64,000 nucleotides of DNA from Odiellus spinosus (taxonomy: Eukaryota; Arthropoda; Arachnida; Opiliones; Phalangiidae), in NCBI GenBank assembly GCA_963920705.1, contig OY987234.1, forward strand, positions 4,619,351 through 4,683,350, read 5' to 3'. This document shows positions 34,901 through 44,639 of this stretch, piece after piece. Positions within the stretch are counted from its first letter, which is position 1. Each line of letters opens with the position of its first letter. The translations under genes were made by a program, and so were the position numbers. The notes under the pieces were generated by a model, which was not told the origin of the DNA, made no database searches, and saw nothing but the letters and a program-made list of their open reading frames with translations.

Positions 34901-34966
34901 TGGAGTTATTAAATAATTCACATAGAAAAAAATCTCTACTCAAACATTCCTACAGAAAATTGTTAG
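25931..34966 (+). repeat. Satellite array, forward block, about 46 monomers of 192-198 bp
   Basis: Each monomer contains TTAATATCTCCGCTCACACA, then AAATTAAAACATATTGTAGA, TAATTATCTATCCA, GCGTCATATCTGGGCCCTAA, CCGTTTTGGAGTTATTAA and ends TTGTTAGGGGGGTTGG. Monomers differ by a small set of recurring variants (AACCGTCTG/AACCTTTTG/AACCTTCTG; CTCTACTC/CTCAACTC/CTCTTCTC; TTCCTACAG/ATACATATAG linkers) arranged in repeated orders. No coding potential; the few open frames are repeat artefacts. Confidence 0.97.
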
Positions 34967-36480
34967 GAATTTTTGAGTAGAGATTTTTTTCTATGTGAAT
35001 TATTTAATAACTCCAAAACGGCTTAGGGCCCAGATATGACGCTAGTACCATTGGATAGATAATTAAATACTCTACAATATGTTTTAATTTCAGACGGTTC
35101 CTATGTGTGTGAGCGGAGATATTAGCAGAAATTCCAACCCCCCCTAACAATTTACTATATGTATATTTTTGAGTAGAGATTTTTTCTATGTGAATTATTA
35201 TTAATAACTCCAAAACGGCTTAGGGCCCAGATATGACGCTAGTACCATTGGATAGATAATTAAATACTCTACAATATGTTTTAATTTCAGAAGGTTCCTA
35301 TGTGTGTGAGCGGAGATATTCACCAAAATTCCAACCCCCCCTAACAATTTACTATATTTTTGAGTAGAGATTTTTTTCTATGTGAATTATTATTAATAAC
35401 TCTAAAACGGCTTAGGGCCCAGATATGACGCTAGTACCATTGGATAGATAATTAAATTATCTGCAATATGTTTTAATTTCAAAAGGTTCCTATGTGTGTG
35501 AGCGGAGATATTCACCAAAATTCCAACCCCCCTAACAATTTTCTGTAGGAATTTTTGAGTAGAGATTTTTTTCTATGTGAATTATTATCAATAACTCCAA
35601 AACGGCTTAGGGCCCAGATATGACGCTAGTACCATTGGATACATAATTAAATACTCTACAATATGTTTTAATTTCAAAAGCTTCCTATGTGTGTGAGCGG
35701 AGATATTAACCAAAATTCCAACCCCCCCTAACAATTTACTATATTTTTGAGTAGAGATTTTTTTCTAAGTGAATTATTATTAATAACTCCAAAACGGCTT
35801 AGGGCCCAGATATGACGCTAGTACCGTTGGATAGATAATTAAATTCTCTACAATATGTTTTAATTTCAAAAGGTTGCTATGTGTGTGAGCGGAGATATTC
35901 ACCAAAATTCCAACCCCCCCTAACAATTTTCTGTAGGAATTTTTGAGTAGAGATTTTTTTCTATGTGAATTATTATTAATAACTCTAAAACGGCTTAGGG
36001 CCCAGATATGACGCTAGTACCATTGGATAGATAATTAAATTATCTGCAATATGTTTTAATTTCAAAAGGTTCCTATGTGTGTGAGCGGAGATATTCACCA
36101 AAATTCCAACCCCCCTAACAATTTTCTGTAGGAATTTTTGAGTAGAGATTTTTTTCTATGTGAATTATTATTAATAACTCCAAAACGGCTTAGGGCCCAG
36201 ATATGACGCTAGTACCATTGGATAGATAATTAAATTCTCTGCAATATGTTTTAATTTCAAAAGGTTCCTATGTGTGTGAGCGGAGATATTACCAGTAGTT
36301 CCAACCCCCCCCCCCCTAACAATTTACTATATGTATATTTTTGAGTAGAGATTTATTTCTAAGTGAATTATTATTAATAACTCCAAAACGGCTTAGGGCC
36401 CAGATATGACGCTAGTACCGTTGGATAGATAATTAAATTCTCTACAATATAATCTAATTTCAAAAGGTTCCTATGTGTGT
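34967..36480 (-). repeat. Satellite array, inverted block, about 8 monomers
   Basis: The same monomer in the opposite orientation starts at about 34967, where CTCTACTCAAACATTCC folds back onto GGAATTTTTGAGTAGAG across a short spacer. Linkers are more variable than in the forward block (C-runs at 36306, missing ATGTAT segments). Confidence 0.95.
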
Positions 36481-38030
36481 GAGGGGAGTTATAAGACAAA
36501 ATATCCCCCCCCCCCTTGCAGAACTTGGAAAAAAAAAATGGAAATGACATTTTCTTAAATTTAACTATCTCTAACTTTTAAACTAGGCGAGGCCCAGATA
36601 TCAGACTAGTTTCATTCGATAGATAAATAAATTCTCTCTAACATATTTAAATTTGATATCGATCCTATGTGTGTGAGGGGAGTTATAAGCCACAATATCC
36701 CCCCCCCCTTGCAGAACTTGGAAAAAAAAAATGGAAATGACATTTTCTTAAATTTAACTATCTCTAACTTTTATACTAGGCGAGGCCCAGATATCAGACT
36801 AGTTTCATTCGATAGATAAATAAATTCTCTCTAACATATTTAAATTTGATATCGATCCTATGTGTGTGAGGGGAGTTATAAGACAAAATATCCCCCCCCC
36901 TTGCAGAACTTGGAAAAAAAAAATGGAAATGACATTTTCTTAAATTTAACTATCTCCAACTTTTAAACTAGGCGAGGCCCAGATATCAGACTAGTTTCAT
37001 TCGATAGATAAATAAATTCTCTCTAACATATTTAAATTTGATATCGATCCTATGTGTGTGAGGGGAGTTATAAGACAAAATATCCCCCCCCCTTGCAGAA
37101 CTTGGAAAAAAAAATGGAAATGACATTTTCTTAAATTTAACTATCTCTAACTTTTAAACTAGGCGAGGCCCAGATATCAGACTAGTTTCATTCGATAGAT
37201 AAATAAATTCTCTCTAACATATTTAAATTTGATATCGATCCTATGTGTGTGAGGGGAGTTATAAGCCACAATATCCCCCCCCCCTTGCAGAACTTGGAAA
37301 AAAAAAATGGAAATGACATTTTCTTAAATTTAACTATCTCTAACTTTTAAACTAGGCGAGGCCCAGATATCAGACTAGTTTCATTCGATAGATAAATAAA
37401 TTCTCTCTAACATATTTAAATTTGATATCGATCCTATGTGTGTGAGGGGAGTTATAAGCCACAATATCCCCCCCCCCTTGCAGAACTTGGAAAAAAAAAA
37501 TGGAAATGACATTTTCTTAAATTTAACTATCTCTAACTTTTAAACTAGGCGAGGCCCAGATATCAGACTAGTTTCATTCGATAGATAAATAAATTCTCTC
37601 TAACATATTTAAATTTGATATCGATCCTATGTGTGTGAGGGGAGTTATAAGACAAATATCCCCCCCCCCCTTGCAGAACTTGGAAAAAAAAAATGGAAAT
37701 GACATTTTCTTAAATTTAACTATCTCCAACTTTTAAACTAGGCGAGGCCCAGATATCAGACTAGTTTCATTCGATAGATAAATAAATTCTCTCTAACATA
37801 TTTAAATTTGATATCGATCCTATGTGTGTGAGGGGAGTTATAAGCCACAATATCCCCCCTTGCAGAACTTGGAAAAAAAAAATGGAAATGACATTTTCTT
37901 AAATTTAACTATCTCTAACTTTTAAACTAGGCGAGGCCCAGATATCAGACTAGTTTCATACGATAGATAATTAAATGCTTAATAACATATTTAAATTTGA
38001 TATGGATCCTATGTGTTTGACAGGAGTTGT
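36481..38030 (-). repeat. Satellite array, divergent subfamily, about 8 monomers of 190-194 bp
   Basis: Orientation as the inverted block, but distinct sequence: CTTGCAGAACTTGG, TGGAAATGACATTTTCTTAA, ACTAGGCGAGGCCCAGATAT, CAGACTAGTTTCATTCGATA, TTTGATATCGATCCTATGTG. Homology to the main monomer is clear over GGCCCAGATAT...GATAGATAA and CCTATGTGTGTGAG(C/G)GGAG. Copies are nearly identical to each other. Confidence 0.95.
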
Positions 38031-38227
38031 AAGTCAAAGTACCTTACGTACAAGCTATACTAATTTGTTTAGGGCGCTCTATTGGTTAATTTTTCCCTTT
38101 TATAGTCTGAATAAATAAATATTTTCATAATAAAATTACATTAAAAGTATAAAATATCTTAAGCCTAGATTTAATGTTTTTTCCGTTAATTTTTTCCATA
38201 ATTAAATCACGTTTTTGGTCGAAAAAT

Positions 38228-38346
38228 GCTTGTTTACTTTAGTCTGGAGTTGGTTATAGCTATTTCGTCCATCGCGGATCTGGTGGAATAATCCACCCAG
38301 TTTCGATACTCTATATTAGGGCATATTCTGGCAGATTGACGGTGGT
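38228..38346 (-). repeat. Right terminal inverted repeat of the 12.7-kb element
   Basis: Inverse of the left repeat; ends GACGGTGGT directly before the CAAAAACAC duplication. Confidence 0.9.
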
Positions 38347-38355
38347 CAAAAACAC

Positions 38356-38440
38356 TGGACATTGTCCGATAAATTTTTCAAGTGTGTCCCTAATTTTCGA
38401 GAGGGGATCACTAGACAAATATCCTATAAGAAAAAGTACT
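38356..38440. mobile_element. Fragment of the CAGGGACGG-type MITE
   Basis: GGACATTGTCCGATAAATTT, GTGTCCCTAATTTTCGAGAG and GGGGATCACTAGACAAAT resemble the interior of 25390-25619 and 43831-44069. Ends are missing or degraded. Confidence 0.5.
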
Positions 38441-38597
38441 TATTGTTAAAAAAATCTGGCAATGTTCTATAGCTTTGAATTAAAATATTATTGTTTTCGT
38501 TCCTGTAACCTGTTCGGGTGACGAATAGTTAATTTAAAAAAGGGGGTTGGAGAAAACTGAAAGCCGCGAGGGTTGCTGGTATATATGCAATTTGTAT

Positions 38598-40048
38598 ATG
38601 AAATTTTCAAATAAATTAGTTATAAAGGTTATAGAGAACTCCACCAGATTTTTTAAGTTTTTCATGACCGAAAATTCAGACCCTCCAACTAAAAGATTAT
38701 TGACAATGTCCAAAACTATCGGTACACACAATGGAACCTTCCATTGCGACGAAGTACTAGCTTGTTCGATGCTAAAAATGCTTCCCATTTATAAAGACGC
38801 TGAAATTGTAAGAACCAGAGATCCAAATCTTCTTAAAGATTGTGATATTGTGGTTGATGTTGGAGGAGTTTACGATCCAACCATTCAGAGATACGACCAT
38901 CATCAAAGGTAAATTACTTTCTTATCTCAGATTTTTATTAAAAATCAACGCGATACTATTAATATATTCCACTCAGAACCTTCGTGGAATCTATGAACAG
39001 TTTAAAACCTGAAAAACCGTGGGTTACGAAGCTGAGTAGCGCTGGTTTGATCTATTGTCATTTTGGCCACAGTATCATCGAGGAAGTCCTGGGAATCAAA
39101 ACTGAAGATCCTATTGTGGGCGCAGTCTATGATAAGGTGTACAAGAACTTTGTGGAAGAGATTGACGCGATTGACAATGGTATCTCTACCCACGATGGCC
39201 CACCTAGATACCTAATAGCCACAAATTTGAGTCAACGAGTTAGTCATTTGAATCCCAACTGGAAAGAACCAACCGATGACAAATCGGTTAGATATTTATT
39301 ATTAGATTTTTGTTTACTGAAGAAGGTTTGACCTCTATAGTAAAAAAAAAAGTCGAAATATCGATTAAATGTCAAAATATTGGTTTTAACAAAATTTTGC
39401 TTGCAACGAAAAATCGCTTGGATCAAAAAAATGTTAAAAAGAAGTTGCGCTTTTAACGAAATTTCGCTAGCTAGCAAAATTTTGCTCTAACGAGGATTTC
39501 TTGTATTTCATTAATTTCAGATGAGAATAAGATTCAATAAAGCCATGGAATTGGTTTCAACAGAGTTCCTGGAAAGAGTAAATTATTACAGCGACGTTTG
39601 GTGGCCAGTTAGAGCTTTAATTAAAGAAGCGATAGACAAAAGATTCTCCACGGATCCTAGTGGTGAAATTATGGAATTACAAAATGGAGGACTCCCTTGG
39701 AAAATGCATTTTTTCGAATTGGAAAGTGAAATGAAAATCGAAACTCCTATTAAATACGTCATTTATTCTGATACCAATGGAAGTTACAGGGTTCAGTGTG
39801 TACCTGTAGACGAAACTAGCTTCGTGAATCGGTAATTTTTTAATTTTCCACTTGCAATATATTGAGTAATTAATTTTTTTAGGTTATCTCTTCCGGAACC
39901 TTGGCGGGGCGTGAGAGACGAAGATCTGTCCAAATTAATTGGCATTCCAGGGGCAATATTCATACACAGCAATGGATTTATCGGAGGGCATTCCAGCCGT
40001 GAAGGAGCCTTACAAATGGCTCAAAAAGCCTTGCGTTTTACTGCGTAG
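38598..40048 (+). CDS. MYG1: MYG1 exonuclease (UPF0160 family), complete, 4 exons
   Basis: 3'-5' RNA exonuclease of the DHH-like MYG1 family, reported to act on RNA in nucleolus and mitochondria. Exons 38598-38908, 38977-39286, 39521-39831, 39883-40048; total 365 aa, close to the usual size of about 375. Family hallmarks are THNGTFHCDE and DIVVDVGGVYDP, then RYDHHQRTF across the first junction, KLSSAGLIYCHFGH, FVEEIDAIDNGIS, DPSGEIMEL, IQCVP-like RVQCVPVDE and the C-terminal GFIGGHSSREGAL. The start at 38598 gives a basic, hydrophobic leader (MKFSNKLVIKVIEN) suited to mitochondrial import; later ATGs at 38664 and 38706 would give a shorter, nuclear form. AATAAA-like signals follow at about 40073. 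All introns are GT-AG and short (51-234 nt). Confidence 0.97.
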
Positions 40049-40214
40049 TTTAAGTTACTTTTTGTTAAATAATAATAAATTTATATTATTATGTGCATTG
40101 GTATCCAGAGGAAATTTTCTTACAGATATTGTAATTTTAAATTTACGATTAACATGATTTTTTTCTAAGGTTGTAAGCTGGCGTATTTTTCCCGAACATT
40201 TTAAATATTTTTCC

Positions 40215-41754
40215 TAGAGGTGTGCGAGCGCTCGAAAAATTTCGAGCGCTCGGCTCGAAGCTTGATAAGAGAGTTTTCAAAAGCTCGTCAGGGTTCGAGC
40301 TCGATAAAAGCCGGCCGAGCCCTGAACAAAGACGACCTTATCACAAAAAATATGTATATTTCTTCTTGTATTGTCAGCGCGCCTTCTTTATCTCTTTAAA
40401 AAAAATCATAGGTATAATGGGGGAGCTAGGTTTAGACCTAGTGACAAATGAAAGTGAAAGAGACTTTTTTGAGGCACCTGTTTTTCTTTAATATTTCTGA
40501 ACAAAGAAGACCTTATCACAAAAAAAAAAAATTTCATCTTGCATTGTCAGTGCACGCCTTCTTTATCTCTTTAAAAAAAATCATAGGTATAATGGGGGAG
40601 CTAGTTTTACACTTAAGCCTTGTTCATACTTGAGGGCAAAATCGGTTCCAAAACCAGTACGAAGCGTTTTCCGTTTTCCCTGGTTCACACGCTGACAAGA
40701 CGGTTCGCGGCCGTTCGCCCCGGTTCGACCTGAGCCAAGGCTTAGCATCGTTTTAAAAAATGCCCAGAATATAAAATTTTTAAATAATTATCTTAAACTA
40801 ATTAGTAAATCGTGTTTGTCACTCGTTGGTTAATAATTTTTGACAGAAACTATAATTTTAATCGCGTTATTTTAAGATTTATCGGCAAATTTGTCTCCCC
40901 GCCTCGTTATTTTCTTGACCAAGTTGCTTCCCGAACCAACGCGAACTGATTTCTCAGTTATAGAAATCGAAGCGCATTTAGGTCTATGTATGAACGAGGC
41001 TTTAGTGACAAATGAAAGTGAAAGAGACTTTTTTGAGGCCCCTGTTTTTCTTTAGAATTTCTACGTTAGTTCCCAGCTTAAATTTGCAGCGCCCACAAAG
41101 CTACCTTGTCGATATTTCCATTAGAGATTTCTATCAAAAGCGTTGGTTTGTACCTACTGACAAAAGAAAGTGAAACCGACTTTGTAACTGCCAAAAATAA
41201 GCTTCGAAGTTCCGCCCACCTATATAATGCTAGTTTTTTTAACCAGGTTTGTATATAAATATTTTACTGTTGGCTTTAGTTTGAAACGTTTTGTTGTCTG
41301 ATTGCCTCTAGGTTGTATTTTACTTTTGGTTTTAGTTTTAGTGCGTTGTATAACCAAGTTAACAGTATCGGTCCCTAAGTTTATAGAATTAGTTTCGTTA
41401 ATATTTGTTATTTAATGATTATTGGTCTAATTATTTACAGTCAATATATATTACTTAATTTGATGTATTGCTAAATTTTTTTTATTCCATAATGCTTGCA
41501 AAAAATGTTTTTAGCTCGCTTGGAATGACCAATTTTAAGGCTTGATAAAATTATGACAAAGCATAAAAGATCGATAAGCAAAATCCAGGGCTCGAGTTCT
41601 GGCTCGATAAGGAAAAATTTTCTAGGCTCGAGCTTGACTCCCAGCTCGATAAGAAATTTTTTCAGGGCTCGAGCTCGGCTCGAAGCTCGATAAGGAAATT
41701 TTCAAGAACTCGAGCTCGGCTCGAAGCCTGAAATTTAGGGCTCGCACAACTCTA
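40215..41754. mobile_element. 1.5-kb element with GCTCGA-rich ends
   Basis: Ends TAGAGGTGTGCGAGC and, inverted, TAGAGTTGTGCGAGC. Subterminal blocks are tandem phrases such as GAGCTCGGCTCGAAGCTCGA (left about 40225-40320, right about 41580-41745). The interior holds two direct copies of an about 180-bp stretch (40321 and 40499, starting GAACAAAG(A/C)(C/A)GACCTTATC) and a nested MITE. No transposase seen and no clear target duplication. Confidence 0.65.
40616..41001. mobile_element. Harbinger-like MITE nested in the GCTCGA element
   Basis: Ends AGCCTTGTTCATACTTGAG and the inverse of AGCCTCGTTCATACATAG; bordered by TTA on both sides (40613-40615, 41002-41004), typical of PIF/Harbinger. It interrupts the second copy of the 180-bp direct repeat, so it is younger than that duplication. 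Confidence 0.75.
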
Positions 41755-42050
41755 CCAAATTATTTTGGGGGCTCCAACACGCTAGTGTATTTCTTTTAGG
41801 ATCAGCCCCATTTAAAATCACAGTAAAAGCTTAGTGTATTGTGAAAAACGACGTTCGCTTCGTTCACTCTTCTCATTTGAAGGGTTTTAGTTTTACTTTA
41901 CGCTATAACTAGATTGTGGGAAAGGAAACTATGTCATTCGGGCGCTTCACGTATGCCCGTTTTAGCAAGAAGTTCCATAAAATCTATTTAACCAATAGTC
42001 TTACTGTAAAGTTTTATAACAGAAGTTGAAATTGAATCGCAAGCGATTTA

Positions 42051-42253
42051 AGGCCCATTCAGACTATAGGATTTTTGCTGAAAAACTTGGGTTACAACTT
42101 TTGTTGTACAACTAATCGCGAATGTAAAAGGCGACTTTTGATGATTCAACATTGCGATTTTTATCGAACCATGGGCTGATTTGTACAACTAAAATCGTAC
42201 AGCGAAAGTTGGGCGAGGGTTTTCTGCAAAAATCCTATAGTCTGAATGGGCCT
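42051..42253. mobile_element. Harbinger-like MITE, 203 bp, TTA target duplication
   Basis: Ends AGGCCCATTCAGACTATAGG, then ATTTTTGC, inverted exactly on the right; TTA at 42048-42050 and 42254-42256. Lies 260 bp past the RBM34 stop codon. Confidence 0.9.
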
Positions 42254-42511
42254 TTAGATTCAATTAAATTCTAAAGTGTGAAGTCTGAATCTGATTTCTA
42301 TTATTTTATGATTAACAATTTAATTTTCTATCAATTTAAAAAAATTGAAAATTCAATGATTCAAAGCTATTTTTTTATTTTTCCAATTAACATTATCGCT
42401 TTCGACGGCTGATGTTTTGGTATTTCTCAGAGTTTTAAGAATTTCTTTTAAATCTGCGATGCTTCTGATCCCTTCAAAACTTTGAATTCCCCCTGAATTA
42501 TTAGTAATATT

Positions 42512-43720
42512 TTACCTAAGCCCCCTCGGTTGCTTTACTTTAGGTTGGAAGTTATTTTCCGTATCGTACGGTTTTCGAGCTTTCCTCCCGGGATGTTTTA
42601 CTTTATCCTTTTCAGCTCTGTACACCCGAATAATTCTTCCCCCCAACTCTCCTTCGTGTTTCTTTAAAGCTGATACAACGCTATATCCGGACTGAAATAG
42701 AACGTATCCGAATACTTTAGTAGCTCCCATAGCTTTGTTTCTAATGATACGAACTGATTCCACTTTTCCGCAATCCATGAAAAAACTTTTTAGCTCGTCG
42801 TCTTTGAGTTCATAGGGCAAATTTCCCACAAAAATAGAGCGAGAATAGTCATGTTTTTTATTAGCGGCGAAAACGACTCTAATATGATTTCCTTCAATGG
42901 CTACCCCATTCAATTCTAAGGCTTCTTGGGCTTTGTCTTTACTTTTCATAACAACAAACGCGTCGATATTATTTGTATCATCAGGAAATGTTTTCTTTAA
43001 GAGGGCTATCTTTTTCGGCAAATTTGGCTTTTCTGCAGATGTGTTTCTTATCCTAACACACTCAATCTTGCAATAATTGGAGAATAACGCTTCTATTTCC
43101 TTCCTTGAAAAAGATGTTGGAAGATTTCCAACGAATAAAGTTCGAGACATCTTCGAATCTTCCATTCGTTTTTCATTACTCGGATGGGAAAGTGTTTTGG
43201 TTTTCTTAGGACGCTTGGCCCTTTTAGTAGGAACTTTCGATTCCTCTGTGTCTCTCTCGATGACCGATAACTCGCGTTGTCCATCAACATTTCCTTGATT
43301 CCGCAAATTCTTTCTTTTCTTAGGACAGTTGCCATACTTCTTGGTAAGAACTTCCGGTTTGTCATTGTCTTCATCATTGACTGGTATCTTGTGTTGTCCA
43401 TCTATATCTCCTTGATCACGCAAATTCTTGGTTTTCTTGGGGTGTTTGACCATTTTGATGGCGGCTTCTAGCTTGTCCGTTTCTGACATCGCTGGTTTTT
43501 CAAATGACACTCCTAAGTTATTAACCTTTTTCCGTTGTTTTTCTTTAAAAGAGGCAATCAATATCTGTTCTGGTATCTCTACAGTAGTCTTTTTTCGTTT
43601 TGATGGTTTCTGATGAACCATTAGACTTTCGGGTTCAAATTCATACTGCGGAGGGATTTCAAGGAAGGATTTACCTATTTCATCTGAATTTTTGGGTGAA
43701 AGTTGGTATTTACTCGTCAT
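42512..43720 (-). CDS. RBM34: RBM34-like nucleolar RNA-binding protein, complete, single exon
   Basis: 402-residue protein with a long lysine-rich N-terminal region (about 1-190, many KKRK/PKKTK clusters that would serve as nuclear/nucleolar signals) and two RRM domains. RRM1 (about 193-285) begins RTLFVGNLPTSFSRKEIEAL, with the long acidic/basic insert PKKIALLKKTFPDDTNNIDAFV between strands that is characteristic of RBM34/Nop12. RRM2 (about 294-372) begins SIFVGNLPYELKDDELKSFF and has the RNP1 TKVFGYVLFQ. The tail is basic (KARKPYD...KQPRGLR). Yeast Nop12 acts in large-subunit ribosome assembly; the same role here is inference. Length and domain order match RBM34 (about 430 aa in vertebrates). 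Divergent from EOGT, 919 bp apart. Confidence 0.92.
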   Translation of the reverse strand: MTSKYQLSPKNSDEIGKSFLEIPPQYEFEPESLMVHQKPSKRKKTTVEIPEQILIASFKEKQRKKVNNLGVSFEKPAMSETDKLEAAIKMVKHPKKTKNLRDQGDIDGQHKIPVNDEDNDKPEVLTKKYGNCPKKRKNLRNQGNVDGQRELSVIERDTEESKVPTKRAKRPKKTKTLSHPSNEKRMEDSKMSRTLFVGNLPTSFSRKEIEALFSNYCKIECVRIRNTSAEKPNLPKKIALLKKTFPDDTNNIDAFVVMKSKDKAQEALELNGVAIEGNHIRVVFAANKKHDYSRSIFVGNLPYELKDDELKSFFMDCGKVESVRIIRNKAMGATKVFGYVLFQSGYSVVSALKKHEGELGGRIIRVYRAEKDKVKHPGRKARKPYDTENNFQPKVKQPRGLR

Positions 43721-43830
43721 TTTAAAAAATTACAAATTATAATTACGTAGAAAGTCAAACCAACTAAGCACGTGCCGCCTAAAACTTAAACGTAGCAGCA
43801 GACGACGAGTCGACGACAGGCAGTAGTACT

Positions 43831-44069
43831 CAGGGACGGAAATAAGCACAAGTCATTGATCATTTGTCGGATAAATTTTCCAAATGTCCGATAACTTTTT
43901 ATTTTTAAGAGGGGGTCACTGGACAAATGTCCGATAAAAAAATGTACTTTTCAATACAGGAAATGTAGCATTGTCCGGTAATTTTGTTAAATGTCCAATA
44001 ACTTTTGAATTTTTAAGGGGGGTTACTGGACATTTGTCCAATAAGAAAAATTTCTTATTTCCGTCCCTG
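43831..44069. mobile_element. hAT-like MITE (CAGGGACGG family), copy 2
   Basis: 239 bp, ends CAGGGACGGAAATAAG and inverse; perfect 8-bp duplication GTAGTACT at 43823-43830 and 44070-44077. Interior matches the copy at 25390. Confidence 0.92.
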
Positions 44070-44089
44070 GTAGTACTAGATAACTAAAT

Positions 44090-44441
44090 CAGGCCTGGAA
44101 ATAAGGATATTTCATGTAGTAGTCAGACTGCCTAGTTTAATTTATTTTAGTAGTCACTGACTACTAGAGGTACAAATAGGGGTATGAAACAAAAAGGAAA
44201 GACCGTATTAATATTATGCTTTACCCATCTCGTAAGTCGTATTCGCGAGGACAATTTAAGCTTTTCCCACCTGCGTATAATCTCGTTTTTCCCCTTTTTG
44301 GGTTTAATAAATATTAAAATTTAAGTAAATGTTTTACTAGTCAAATTGACTAGTTATCCCCCTGGTTTCTATTATTTTAAGAGTCAGGACATTTATTTTT
44401 AGTAGTCAAATGCCGTGACTAGTGCCTTATTTCCAAGCCTG
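44090..44441. mobile_element. hAT-like MITE (CAGGCCTGGAAATAAGG ends)
   Basis: Ends CAGGCCTGGAAATAAGG and inverse of CAGGCTTGGAAATAAGG, closely related to the ends of 21482-22690. Interior carries repeated TAGTAGTCA / TGACTACTA phrases. Target duplication not evident. Confidence 0.75.
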
Positions 44442-44639
44442 ATAAAGATTATCTATGCTATCAGCCGGCAGCAGCCGTCAAGCTATGGTTCTATTTAATT
44501 ACTTTTCCTCATGTGCAAAATCATTTGACACGTCCTAGACAGGATGGTTTTTCAATTTCATTATTTGTTTTAATAGGACATGATGTGTAACTCAAGATAC
44601 GCGCAGTATTAGTTAAATAGCCTCGGTTTTTAAATTAAG

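Larger units (their letters stand above)
25651..38346. mobile_element. 12.7-kb terminal-inverted-repeat element filled by a satellite array
   Basis: Left end ACCACCGTCAATCTGCCAGA at 25651; right end is its inverse, ending at 38346. The inverted repeats extend about 115 bp (to about 25768 and from about 38228) and include a palindromic core GGTGGATTATTCCACC. Both sides carry the perfect 9-bp duplication CAAAAACAC (25642-25650, 38347-38355), showing the whole unit was inserted as one piece or grew after insertion. Inside: about 160 bp of unique DNA, roughly 46 direct monomers of about 195 bp, a reversal at about 34967, some 8 inverted monomers, about 8 divergent monomers, then about 200 bp unique DNA. 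No transposase or other gene is visible. A 9-bp duplication fits Mutator-like or Drosophila FB-type elements; that assignment is inference. Confidence 0.9.
43721..44639. promoter_or_regulatory. Divergent RBM34/EOGT intergenic region carrying two MITEs
   Basis: The only space available for both promoters. More than half of it is made of two hAT-like MITEs (43831-44069 and 44090-44441). No core promoter motif stands out; the assignment rests on position. Confidence 0.5.

Noticed and set aside
25931..36480. CRISPR-like regular repeats
   Set aside because: The monomers are contiguous, about 195 bp, with no unique spacers, in a eukaryotic genome. It is a satellite array.
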